64,000 nt of DNA from Chalciporus piperatus (lineage: Eukaryota; Basidiomycota; Agaricomycetes; Boletales; Boletaceae): assembly GCA_038093975.1 (NCBI GenBank), contig JBBPTG010000090.1, positions 45,598-109,597 on the forward strand, read 5' to 3'. The notes beneath the pieces were generated by a model. That model saw nothing but the letters and a program-made list of their open reading frames with translations, had not been told where the DNA came from and did not search any database. Shown here one piece after another: positions 34,696-45,475 of this stretch. The translations under genes were made by a program, and so were the position numbers. Positions within the stretch are counted from its first letter, which is position 1. Each line of letters opens with the position of its first letter.

Positions 34696-36645
34696 TCAAG
34701 AATGCCGAATCCAAGTACCATGGAATGGTAGATGAAGTCCGGGATCTGGTACTTTTACTTGCTCAGCAGTCACAGTCACATCCCGCACATAAAAACCTTG
34801 TGAGTTGATTGCTTTGATACTGAGATCCGCCTGGGCAGTCCGAATGACTCTGATGGGGTCGTTTATGGGATCCACATAGGGACCGGGATCGTCTGCGGGA
34901 TCCGCGGAGTCGTCTGCGACCTCCGTGAGGCACGGCCACCGACTTCCATTTGTTGCCTTGAGTTGCGGGAAGAAGCGCCAGAGGTCATCAAGAAGAACCC
35001 GCACGAATAGCGTTTGTTTGTCCGAATCCCCAGGGAGCTCTTGAATAGGGCCAGTCATCAGCTTCACATTCCCGTCATCAATGGTGAAACAGCTGATGAA
35101 CTCTTTGTCCTTTTCGTCCCTGTCCTTGTTTTTCGTTTTCTCCCACTCGTAGCATTTCTGCATGATCTGTGTCGACTCCGAGGTCAAGCCCTTTGGCGGA
35201 TCGGGCACTGCGGGGGCATCGCTGGAGAATCCTGGAAGCTCCCTCCATTGCCACGCACTTGCCTTTGACCGCTGTTAACGAGATCAAAGATCAATCGATC
35301 ATCGCCCATGCTATCCACGCAGTTGATACGCACCTTGAGAGCATTCACAGCATCATCCCATGGAAGGGAGGGATCTTTGAAAGAGTCGTTCGCAACCTCG
35401 TCCGCGAGTGTTGTCTGAACATAATCCACCAGAATGAATGGTCTACCATTTCTCTGTGGGTCCAAACGGTAGTAAAGTTGACCGGATCTGCAGTAGTGAA
35501 TGTTGAGCAAACACAACAGGCGACAGACATGCCTGGTCAAACTCACCTTCGGCTGGTCAGGTCGGCCAACCGCAAGTGTTTGATGTGGGTGGTGGTGGCG
35601 ACGAGTTGCGTCTGTCTGATGAATTCTCTCAACCTCCCTACATTAACTCCGGGAGGCGCCTTGACATCTTCGCCAGTGGGATTAACTCCTACGCCGGGGA
35701 TGCCTAGCTGCCCTATCATCTGATTGATCGCTTTCTCGTTCGCAGCCGCGTCTTGGGAATCCTCGTCGGGTCGATTCCTCAAGCCCATGCCGAGACTGAT
35801 CAACGTGATTTCAGCGTTACCGCCGAACAAGGTAAGGGCCTCGGAGTATGCGATCATCGAGGGATTGCTGAAGCCGGACATATTCGCCGCCTGCAGGAAG
35901 TGAGGGGGAGCGCTCTCGCCGAGGACTGGATCAGGTATCTTCTTTGGCTCAAAAAGTCGTGGACATAATGCAGTTGCTACAGCAGCATCCTGAATTTGCC
36001 AGTCATAGCCAACGATGATATCGGGGGAACCAGGGGGATCTGAGTATGAGCGGATCCTACCGGCGTCGTTGTCAAACGCGGCTTTTTGTGGAATAACAGT
36101 GACGAACATCTGTGTACGAGTTTAGCTGCGGTATGCACGGACTCGGATAAGCTTTCCTACCTTGCACTTCCTGGTGTATGCATCTTCAGGTGCGATATTC
36201 ATGAGAAAGCGTTGCTCCACATCCTGGCCAGGCTTAGGATTACAACCTTCTACTTTGTCCCGCATAGTTTTCCGAAACGTTTTGATGTCGAAGGGCTGAT
36301 GGCGGGTCATGAGATCGATAATATCGAATGGCTTTCCCTGAGAGTCCTCGAAGATACTCCTCTCCAGCTTGTCGTAAGCCGCAATGGCTTCATCGCAGCT
36401 CATTCCAAGCCGACCCACGAGGATGGCAATCAGGCCACCCGTTGCCGTACCGCAGATGAGATCAAAAACATCGCAAGGACGTGCGGGCTTTCCGTTCAAA
36501 TTTCCGAACTTCTTCATGAGTTGCTCCAGGACGAGAAGCTGAGTGCGACCTCGAAAACCACAGCCATCAAGGGAAAGTACATTATAGACTGATAGATAGT
36601 CAGTCTCGGACTCAGCAGAGCAAGGGTTTGATCACCTCTTCCCAT
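34696..36645 (-). CDS. Patatin-like protein without catalytic dyad (pseudo-enzyme)
   Basis: The ATG at 36,645 gives MGR, spliced (gtgatc...tatcag) to VYNVLSLDGCGFRGRTQLLV. The nucleophile elbow reads LICGTATGGLIAILVGRLGM: the codon for the catalytic Ser is GCA (Ala). After an intron at about 36,120-36,160 the exon MFVTVIPQKAAFDNDAG follows, and the catalytic Asp motif DAG.SGFNNP is QAANMSGFSNP, with Ala in place of Asp. The oxyanion loop is GCGFRG. Later exons (LYYRLDPQRNGRPFILVDYV; DGNVKLMTGPIQEL; VTVTAEQVKVPDPG) extend to the stop at 34,696, giving a longer C-terminus than in the three tandem patatins. No stop or frameshift is needed. Patatin fold is certain; loss of hydrolysis is a strong prediction; a binding or regulatory role is inference. 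Confidence 0.8.
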
Positions 36646-37886
36646 GATCAGGATGGTAACTCTGTATGGACGGGTGCGTGCAAGGAGGAGTCTAGGGTGT
36701 CGGGAAGAATAGAGAGTAACAGGATTCTTCGAAGTGGGATTTCCTAGCGGGCGATGGCTTGTCAGCTGGGGGGAGGGGAACCAGGGGCGAAACGAAGGCT
36801 GATAAGGTATATGTGAAAAACCATACACCTTCAAGTTGAGGCATAGTCAGCGCTGCGCGCTCGTTTTGTGTTGGTGCTAGAGAAGCAGATGCCATCATCA
36901 GGATCGAAGCCGTCCCGATACCCTGCCTCATGTTCTCACCCAGTGGCCTGAAAGTGGCCTGAACTTCCACCTCTGGAACATGCCGTGCGTCTCTTCGGAT
37001 CCCAGGGCGCTCGAATCTTTGTTTTTGAGATCTGAACTTTGAATGACAAGAATCATTTTGGAGAGAAAACTCGAGGCTTGAGAAATACTTCCGTTAAATG
37101 AATTGGAACGTACCCCCACATGTACGGTGTATGAGGGGCGGGACCGGATTGTCCGGTTGGCAGGTCCGTCAAAACGGTGGAATCAGTAGTGGCACTCGGA
37201 GACAACTCGGAGACGAAGATTCGGTTTCAGGGGTCATCGATTCATCAAGATTATCTCAAGATTTTCCAAGAGAGAGCCCGAGGGAAGAGAATATCAATGT
37301 CATGCTACACTACTACCTCGACGTGAGCGAGCTGCACCGACTTGGAAGCACTAAATCAGCCTGCGCACTGGCAATAGGACAATGCCGATGATGTAGTTGC
37401 TCGTTAACAACCTGAGGAGACAGTTGCGTACTAGAATACCACAGCCTGAGCAAGAACATCCATTCGGACGAGATGAACGTGCTTTCGCACGAACTTGTCC
37501 AATTGTTTCCGATCAGAATCATGATTCGACTGCAACGGGCGTAGTAGGGAACGTTCCGGTGATACTGAGGGACTCACAGGTGTTTTCTCCTCATGGCATC
37601 TGTTCCTCTCCCCTTTTGGTGCACCGTTTATCGAGATCCAAATGCAAGACTCCTCAAGTTGCCATTATGATAGTCGTTCGGCTGTATAACTTGAAGGCGG
37701 CGCCTGCGATTACCATCGCCATACCACCACTGGCGGATCGTCGACCGTCATCGATTCATCAGTGAAGCGGATTTTTGATCCAACGCATCCGAGTCCTATC
37801 AATATCCTCCGTCGTTGAACGTACTTGGTGTGTTTAAGTCCTCATTCATTCCGCTCATTTATTGACAAGACATCAGCAACAACGCC
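36646..37886. other. Intergenic, nothing recognised
   Basis: About 1.2 kb. Several frames of 60-120 codons overlap on both strands, but none shows domains, splice support or a family I recognise. Confidence 0.4.
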
Positions 37887-38423
37887 ATGGCCGCCACCGT
37901 AGACTATGTAAACATCGACCTCATCAGGAGTGTCGTCGAGCCCCTACCTCTCTCTGCGAGAACCGCAGCAGGGCACACGAACTCCACCAGCTTCCACATT
38001 ATAAAGTTACCTCCACCCGACGGAAACCTGGATCGACTCCGACGTCTGACTGCCGAATTTTGTATCCAGACGGGGGGAAGCGATTCGAACCAGGCAATTT
38101 GGTGGACTAGCTATGTCGTACTTGCCCGCAGAGGCATCTTGACTACAGGCACTGGAGTTTTCCCCGAATGGAGAGAGTTCGGTAACGTTTCATCCCACCC
38201 TGCGATCGGAATTGTCGCTCCACAAACCAATGGTATCGCTATCGCCCACACCCGCAAGGGAGTGTTGAATGGTAACCACACGAACGGCACTGTCCTTTGT
38301 GAGGTCGATGTGTCCGGAGCGAGTAATGTCGAGATCTTTGCGGTTTTGGTAGCTTCTGGAATGCACGATGGGGGTTACCAAGTTCACGGTCAAGCAAGGT
38401 TGGAGTATATTGTTCGGAACTGA
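37887..38423 (+). CDS. Orphan 178-residue protein
   Basis: This is an intact single-exon frame from an ATG (MAATVDYVNIDLIRSV) to a stop. It has no signal peptide, membrane segment or cysteine pattern. The composition (many Thr, Val, Gly, Asn and alternating hydrophobics, such as GIVAPQTNGIAIAHTRKG and TVLCEVDVSGASNVEIFAVL) suggests a beta-rich fold. I do not recognise the family. It could be a small soluble beta-sandwich protein; no function is proposed. Confidence 0.55.
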   Translation: MAATVDYVNIDLIRSVVEPLPLSARTAAGHTNSTSFHIIKLPPPDGNLDRLRRLTAEFCIQTGGSDSNQAIWWTSYVVLARRGILTTGTGVFPEWREFGNVSSHPAIGIVAPQTNGIAIAHTRKGVLNGNHTNGTVLCEVDVSGASNVEIFAVLVASGMHDGGYQVHGQARLEYIVRN

Positions 38424-38653
38424 AAATAGTGAGTGGCTCCTTCTTGCTGAAGTTCGGGTGGGATTATTTACCAGTGGGCTCGCCGGTATTGACAGACGAA
38501 AACGCCGGTGACCTACCAGATGGGAAAATATGGGCTTTATGCATCACGAATGGAAAAAACAATGCTTCAATGTACTGATATCTGTGTATAGCATGTACAT
38601 GGAGTCAGCGTGTACACCTTGATCGATGATCAGGCAGCACTTTGCTATGCTGC

Positions 38654-38875
38654 GCAAACGCTCCAAGAATAACCGGTGACTTCGACAATCTGGAACAATC
38701 GATTTCACTGCTCGAGGAAACCCTACGACTCAGTTCAGATGATCATGTCGACAAACCCTGGATACTCGCCACCCTTGGCGAGGCACTCCGATCCCGCTTC
38801 TTCAAGCGTGGCGATCTTGTCGACCTGGTCAAGTCGATATCCATGACCGAAGAAGCTGTACAACTTACCCCAGAT
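38654..38875 (+). pseudogene. Duplicated shard of the C2-TPR gene
   Basis: These 222 bp match 18,094-18,314 with about 10 differences and one inserted base, by eye about 95% identical. The frame still reads LEQSISLLEETLRL and DKPWILATLGEALRSRF, but it starts and ends inside repeats and has no promoter or remaining gene around it. The copied block ends abruptly, followed by taaccctaac. It is a recent dispersed duplication rather than a gene. Confidence 0.85.
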
Positions 38876-39505
38876 TAACCCTAACTCGCTGAGCTTATTA
38901 CAGTACCGTTAACGTTCGAAGCTGCCGTTCACTTCCAGTAACGGAGGATTCCAAGTCATCCCCTCCGTTGATCACTTTCAGTTTTCGTTTGAGGGGGCTC
39001 AGATGTTGCAAGAACACGAAAACCTGGTAGTATTCCATTGAAAAAACTTGGGAAAAACGTAGACCTAGTAGTACAAGGGCAGTCATGTGAAACTCGAAGA
39101 TTCAGCATAGGAGCTTGGATCAGTATGCTACTATGGTGCGTAGCTATGAAGAGGTACGCATTGGAATCGGGGGTTGACCTTCCAATCGCTAGATCAAGGG
39201 CAAAGAGTCAAAAGGAGATTCAGCGATATTAGGACAAAAAAACTCGCACCACCAACCGACAACGACAAATCTCAAAACCACTTTTGCCCATCTCTGTCCA
39301 GTGCTACAAACCAATGTTATAGATGTTTGGCTGCCGCTCAACCATTCAAGAACTTACATCGACTATTTGGTAAAGCCCGTCATACCGATATCCCTCGACA
39401 GGTGCGTATTCTGACACACACTTCGATGATCGAACAACCCTTATAAGATTGCGCATTTCGATAGATTTCTGTATAACGAATGCAACAACAAGGTTTTAAA
39501 AAGGC
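38876..39505. other. Intergenic, nothing recognised
   Basis: About 630 bp, AT-richer than its surroundings. No coding signal or repeat beyond the shard on its left was seen. Confidence 0.4.
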
Positions 39506-40368
39506 CTAAAAATCACTCACCATCAACCATCGATTTTGGTAATGATCCCATGACTGATTACTGGTCTGAGGAACGTTAGCACCCGGACGAAGCTAAAAAG
39601 ATCTTTATGTCAGCATTGTTAGCAAGTAAAACAAATGTAACATACATCTTTAAGATTATCCGAGTGCTTCTTCTTGCCACCTAGATTGACATATATCCCA
39701 ATAGCAACTGTGGACCGTGCGCATGGGTGATCAAAATCTCACCTGTGCCTGTATATATGCTATTCACGGTCAGATGGAGTGTTGAGTTGCATAGATATGA
39801 AACTTACATGGTATCACCCTCATCCTTGTCCTCGTACACGTTAGAGACTACAAGAGAGAACACTCCGTCGCTTGCATTGCCACATATACCGGCATTGGTT
39901 GGTCGGTGCACTGCAGCATCACTGCAGTCCTGGCTGTGATCGTACCCGCGATCAGCGCACTGGTGCTGGATTGCGTGCGTAAAATGGGGCTCACCGGGAC
40001 GACCAGATGGAGAAGATTTTGACACCCGGTATATGGCCGTATGTCTTGCTATGGAGAACTCAGGGGTCAACCAATCATATCAGACGAGAAGAGAACTACA
40101 CCAACCTCAGCTTGGTTAGCTCAGGATTCGTCTGTCGTCGGTGTCGCTCCGCCGTCAGGTCAGCATTATCGATCATTTGGGTATCCGAGTCGGGGGGTGA
40201 GGTCACTGCCATGGGTTCGTTTGGAGGAGCGTTTCCACCAGTATTGGGTTGGTCGTCGGTGGAGATTGGTTCGAATTGCAAGCTCGAGTCCATTTCGACA
40301 GTTGCCGCACGTCGTGGTTTGGGACAAGATGTAGGCGCTGGTATTGCCACTGTGAGGTTTTTGGCCAT
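39506..40368 (-). CDS. SRA-YDG domain protein, short or degraded
   Basis: A first exon from the ATG at 40,368 (MAKNLTVAIPAPTSCPKP) is acidic and polar. A later exon (about 39,804-39,935) reads AAVHRPTNAGICGNASDG and FSLVVSNVYEDKDEGDTM, which is the N-terminal half of an SRA-YDG fold (consensus V.G..G...GAYSIVLSG.YEDD.D.G). Small downstream segments GGKKKHSDNLKD and PQTSNQSWDHYQN resemble the following part (G.QVADQSFD..N). The C-terminal half (VRVIRG..., YRYDGL...) was not found before the stop at about 39,506. SRA domains bind methylated DNA in UHRF1-type proteins. Truncation suggests a relic, although rare splicing could restore part of it. Exon limits are approximate. Confidence 0.45.
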
Positions 40369-41279
40369 GGGAAGGCACACTCGAAGTTCCCAAATTGGAC
40401 CCATTCTGGTCTGGATGCGCGGGCCGCATCACGACCCTGCACAATGGGATTGATAGGGTAGGATTGACAGGGTACGAACTATTTCAGCCCCCCTTCGAGG
40501 ACTTCTGGTTGACTCACCGTTGGACCCAATGAACTCATCCAGCTCTTCAAGCGCACCTACTCCTTGTCGTCACTGCTCTCAGGCTGATCGCAGCAGTCCT
40601 GATAGTCATGTGTCGGGGGAAACCATCGCGCGTTCCTTAGGCGAGGCGGTCCAGTCTTGCAAACCCCCCGGGATACTCACCACTGGCAGTGTGCCGATAG
40701 CGATGTATGAGAGCACTTCAGCAACTTGTTACGAAATGAATGAGAGACCCAGACACAATTCCTGAGAGAAGACGAGACGAGCAAAAGATCGGTTGGTATT
40801 CCTTACCGCAACCCTGAGTCAAGTTGGACCGTTTCCTCACTGGCCGGCGGGCAGTCAAACCTGGGAAGACGTAGAAGTTTGCTCACGTTTTCTATCGATC
40901 TATTTTGTTTCCGATGATTTCAAAGTCAATCTTCTGCTGAGGCAGTTCCCAGTGGAGGGTGAACGACTGTCTTCATCCCGACTCTTGGGTCTGCTTACGG
41001 GAGACTAGAGGCAGTTGGGTTTTGAGGATTCGGAGTGACGGATTGCTTCTTGGCGCAATGTGTCGTTTCTAAAGTGATCATTCCGGGCCTTCGAGCGGTT
41101 TGTGACTTGATAAGAGGTCTGGCTCATAACTCGAGGTACGCTCAAAGACAGTCGGACTAGTATGAGGGGCCGGACTGGACAAAAATAAATAATTGTGTTT
41201 TCGTTGGATTGTTTTCGCATCACGGTCGAAAAGATTTGGATTTTGAAAAGAATCGTCTAAGAAAGAAGTTTCCACCATT
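40369..41279. other. Intergenic, nothing firm
   Basis: About 900 bp. A plus-strand stretch (about 40,830-41,010) shows weak similarity to 51,130-51,310, both ending in tgcYtacgggagactaga, which may mark a degenerate dispersed repeat. No gene is called. Confidence 0.3.
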
Positions 41280-41667
41280 TCAGGAAATACCCCTGAGGTC
41301 AGAGGCAGGGTTGGTTTGCTTCGCCCTGGGACCTTCGTCTTCTTCGTCCGATGCCTCGTCACCATTGTTCGGACCATGAGGCAAGTTGAAATTAGCAACC
41401 CAGGAAACAGAACCGTTCTCTTTTGCACGGACAGCATCTAGGCCTACCAAAGTTGTGTCAGGCTCACCTCCGAGATCATCGGCTTTAGTCTTCGCGAATA
41501 TGTATTCGACGGCCGGGAAGTGGAGCAACGAAAGTAAATGCCCTTCGGAGTCGTGTTGGCGCTTGGTCCGATAAACTGGAAATCTGATTCTCGTCGATGG
41601 AGAACAAAGGAGTATTCATACTAGGCTTACGCGTGGAATGACGCTGGGTTGGTAGCACCGCCACCAT
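41280..41667 (-). CDS. Hypothetical protein fragment
   Basis: Two overlapping minus-strand frames (MNTPLFSIDENQISSLSDQ, then HFPAVEYIFAKTKADDLGGE to an acidic, polar tail) can be read as two exons of a small protein. Codon usage looks protein-like (few rare runs, an acidic tail DEASDEEDEG), but no family is recognised and no confident splice junction or start is found. It lies just downstream of the ArgJ gene's stop on the same side. Confidence 0.25.
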
Positions 41668-41925
41668 TAGTCAGCACCATTTCAATTTTCCGAGAGCGTT
41701 TGCAAGAACTGGATCAAAAACCATTTATCTTTTATGTAAAGTATTTTCTTTTCTTTTTTGTCCATCCGGGACCACTATAGACTACCGTTCATAGATAAAT
41801 GGGAGCTTCTCCCGCTCGTTCGGTCGAAGGAAACAGCCCAGAACTGATTTAAATATGTACATCTAAAAATTCCAGACACACAGATGCCGAACACACTCCA
41901 TCCAACACCCGCCAACCCCGCCCAT

Positions 41926-43792
41926 TCAACTCCGGTAATCGCCATTGATCTGGACATATTCCTGTACACACACCAAAAAGACCATCCATCAGTCACCCAA
42001 CACCCAATCGCCGACCGAAATGCAAACGGCACTCACATAACTGAAATCACACGTCCAATACCTCGCGACCTCTTTCCCACCAACACCCTGTCCCCCAAGA
42101 TCGACACGAATCTCAAATTCGTCCTCCCCGAGGATCTCGCTCGCACGGGCTTCGTCTACGCCCACGGGTTCGCCGTTTCGGAGGACGAGGAGAGGGGTGG
42201 GGTTAAGGGAGGTGGGAGAGGGAACGAAGGAGACGCTGACGAGGGTTGGGTCGAGGGGGGTGCTGAGGGGGGTGGATCCGGTTGAGGAGAGAATGCGGCC
42301 CCAGCTGAAATGACAGTTAGTATAGGGATGGAAAATGAGATGCGTGAATCGGGAACGGTGACTTACTTTGCGTCTTCGCCGTAGAGAGCGGTTTTCACGA
42401 GGGCTGAGGTGCTGATTGTAGAAGCGACGCGATGGGCGTCTGCATACGAGGCTGAGTTCTAAGATAGCATGTTAGCTTAGATCAGGGACTCGAAATGACG
42501 AAAGGTACGGGGGAAAACACGACATAGTACAGTTTCACAAACGAACAGACGAGATAATAAGACGGGATAAGATGAATAACAAAAATGATCCCCATGGAAT
42601 GCGACTATTTACTCAAGAAATTGCTCAAAAGGATATGTAGACGCACCTCGACACACACGCCTACGAACTTGGTAGCACCTTCACCGTCACGGACGACAAG
42701 CTTTGCAAGGTCAATGGCGAACGATGTCAAATGGTCTCTGAATTCAACAAACGCTTTAGGATCTGCGGCTTCGTCGATCTCGGTGACGTCAGAGGCGTTC
42801 GCCTCGTGACTTGCACCGTTGGCCATGGCGATGATGGTGTCGTTCGTGGACATGTCACCGTCGACGGAGATGGAGTTGAAGCTCCTCTCGACGGCGTACG
42901 TTAGAGCGGACTGGAGACTCTTTGGAGAGACAGGTGCGTCTGTGAGGATGAGACCGAGGAGGGTCGCGTGGAGACCAGCGGCGGGGGGTATGCCTGTGGC
43001 GGGGGGGACAGAAGTAGCGTAGTGGACGAGACCAGCAGGGGTGCTGGGGTCGCCCATCTGTGGATGGATCATACCAGCACCCTTGTCCATGCCTGCCATA
43101 CGGTAAGTCTTTCCATTGATATCGAAGGTGCGAGCACGGAGTTTGGGGAAGGTATCTGTGGTCATGAAAGCCCGTGCAGCGGCTTCATAGGCCGTTGGAG
43201 TAGGAGCGAGGGAGTACGAGGATGAGGTCGAGGATTGTTGGGTGGATATCGCGGAGAGAATCTTGGTGATCGGAAGGTTGACGCCGATCACACCGGTGGA
43301 CATGACGAGTGTCTCGTTCGACTGATCCGTAGGTTGACGGAAGCCATGCGATGCGAGAAGCGCATCGCCTGCCTTGACCATTTGCCATGCATCCTCCATC
43401 CCTTGCTTACCAGTGACTGCATTTGCACACCCACTGTTCACGACGACCGCACGTGCTCTTCCACTTGATTTTTGAAGGACCTCGCGTGAGACGACGACGG
43501 GTGCTGCACGGAATGCGTTCAGTGTGAAGCATGCGGCAGCAGAGGTTGGGTGGGGTGAAGTGGATAGGACGAGCGCGAGGTCTAGTGGAGTTTGGGAAGT
43601 TGGTTTTGGTTTTTTGACACCGGCGTGGATTCCTGCAAGGAGGTATCCTTTGGGAAGAGTCGAGTCTGGGACTGGGGCATGAAAGTGGTCCTTGGAAGGG
43701 GTTGGCTTGATGGTGATGGTCGTCGACGTCGCCGATGTGGATGAGAAACGGGCGACAGAGGAAGTCAACCTGGAGAGGTTGCGGGGGAACAT
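41926..43792 (-). CDS. argJ/ARG7: Mitochondrial glutamate N-acetyltransferase (ornithine acetyltransferase)
   Basis: Four exons: 42,647-43,792, 42,367-42,458, 42,037-42,304 and 41,926-41,961, giving 513 residues. The N-terminus MFPRNLSRLTSSVARFSST is a typical mitochondrial presequence. Conserved features are VVNSGCANAVTG, MSTGVIGVNLP, KGAGMIHPQM, the self-cleavage region LHATLLGLILTDA (cleavage before Thr), SISVDGDMSTNDT, and the C-terminus CDFSYEYVQINGDYRS. The enzyme transfers acetyl from N-acetylornithine to glutamate in the arginine pathway's acetyl cycle. A Gly/Pro-rich insert of about 28 residues lies between HPQM and ATLLG, directly before the cleavage site; related inserts are, from memory, usual in basidiomycete homologues. 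Divergent from the eL33 gene. Confidence 0.95.
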
Positions 43793-44258
43793 GACTCGGA
43801 CTTGAAGTGATCCTCGACCAAGATACGAGGGATTTATATTGCAGTGTTTATGACCATCGCGAAGAACATACAGCAAATTTGACTCTACGCGACTCTGTGA
43901 ATAGAAACGAAATGCAGTGGACATATCGCAAAGTTGCCGCAAAGGTGTGAGATACCCCGTGTGCAGGATCAGCAGTACAGGACGCTGAACACGACAAAAG
44001 ACAGGAACCGAGAGATTGACATCTTTTGATCTTCCATCGCTCCGTTACTCCAACATCGCAGAAAACACGACGCAGAAGTGCAGCTCAATATCAGCTGCAT
44101 CGACGGTGTAGCGAAGAAAAAACAGACACCAAAGATACTTATAGCGTGACAACGTGTCACACCTGTCATCCCGTGACACAGTCACTCCTCACCTCATCCT
44201 CCCCGCCCGACAGAATAAGACGATCAACTACGGCCGACTCTCGACATCAAGACACAAA
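43793..44258. promoter_or_regulatory. Shared upstream region of ArgJ and eL33 genes
   Basis: This 466 bp stretch separates the divergent starts of the ArgJ gene and the ribosomal protein eL33 gene. No specific element is claimed. Small open frames inside it are not convincing. Confidence 0.4.
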
Positions 44259-44927
44259 ATGGGTTCAACAAGGTCAGTAGATCATCCAGCACGACGTTGG
44301 GCACATCCTACGCATCGAAAACACTGTCCATTCGCACCCTGCGGCGTGGATGCAGCACCACTCGGACGGATGTACCTCCACCCACCCTATCTCATTCAAT
44401 CCAAATCGTAACATTGGCACTCACCCTCGTTCTCCAGACTCTATACCAAGGGCCGTGTCCTCGGTCACAAGCGTGCTAAGCGCAACTCCAGCCCAAACAC
44501 CTCTCTCATCCAAATAGAAGGCGTCGCAACCCAGAAGGACGCCCAATTCTACCTCGGCAAGGTGGGTCACGGCTTCGCATCCATTCACACCACTCGTAAC
44601 GAATTCTGGCCTTCGTAGCGTGTAGCCTACGTATACAAGGCTAAGCGGGAAATCCAAGGGTCCAAGATCCGCGTCATCTGGGGGTGCGTACCCTACTCCA
44701 CTCCAACTCGAAATCCAAGCTCATTCTCTTCTTTGTTTTCACGCATATAGCCGGGTAACTCGCCCGCATGGCAACTCTGGCGTCGTCAAGTCAAAATTCA
44801 CCTCTAACCTCCCCCCACGCGCATTCGGTGCTCCGGTCCGCATCGTACGTCCATCGGTTCTACCGCCATCCCTCACCCATGAATCTCACCCATTCTCCTT
44901 CAGATGCTCTACCCTTCGACGATCTGA
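44259..44927 (+). CDS. RPL33: 60S ribosomal protein eL33 (L35a family)
   Basis: Five exons with exact GT-AG borders: 44,259-44,272, 44,438-44,561, 44,619-44,683, 44,751-44,844 and 44,904-44,927, total 321 bp and 106 residues. The reading [55 protein letters not shown] and [16 protein letters not shown] matches the whole eL33 family from end to end. It is a structural component of the large ribosomal subunit. The tiny 14 bp first exon followed by a 165 bp first intron is a common design in fungal ribosomal protein genes. Confidence 0.96.
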
Positions 44928-45475
44928 GTCCAAGGTTCCGCTGTACTTGTCTATTACATACGTATATTCGTATCGACACCCCAAGACCATGACCATGTCT
45001 TATGAGTTGCATGCATATACGCATATACAATCTAAATATGCAAAAACTCTTGCGGGGCCTCCGTCGATGTGAGTAGCGTGTCATCAGTGTTGTCGTCATT
45101 TCGTCAGGTACGTCAGCCAGCTCTTATCTGACCTTCGGACGACCCAATAGGCGCGCGTTTATGACTGTACGTTCGTTTGGTAAGTCGTGGACATGCACCA
45201 ATTCGAGCAGATATTTATGTTTTCAGTAGACTTCCTGAGCGTACGACTCACAATCGCGATATCGTACGATCCATATCTCAAATCCTACTCCAAATTACCC
45301 GTCTGCAGGGCATCTCACCAAAAAATTCTCCATTTACCCTTTCCTTCGGCTGCGTGAAAAATCACCCCTCTCCGGCGGGGTTCAGCGGAAGACCAAGATA
45401 CTTAAACCTGCACCTACAACCATCTGTATTTGAAGCCTATTGTTGTGAATGACTGCAAGATAGTCGACAACCTCG
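44928..45475. other. Intergenic, nothing recognised
   Basis: About 550 bp between convergent genes; presumably 3' regions only. Confidence 0.4.

Noticed and set aside
38876..38885. Telomere or chromosome end at taaccctaac
   Set aside because: Only about one and a half units, and ordinary sequence continues for 25 kb on the right.
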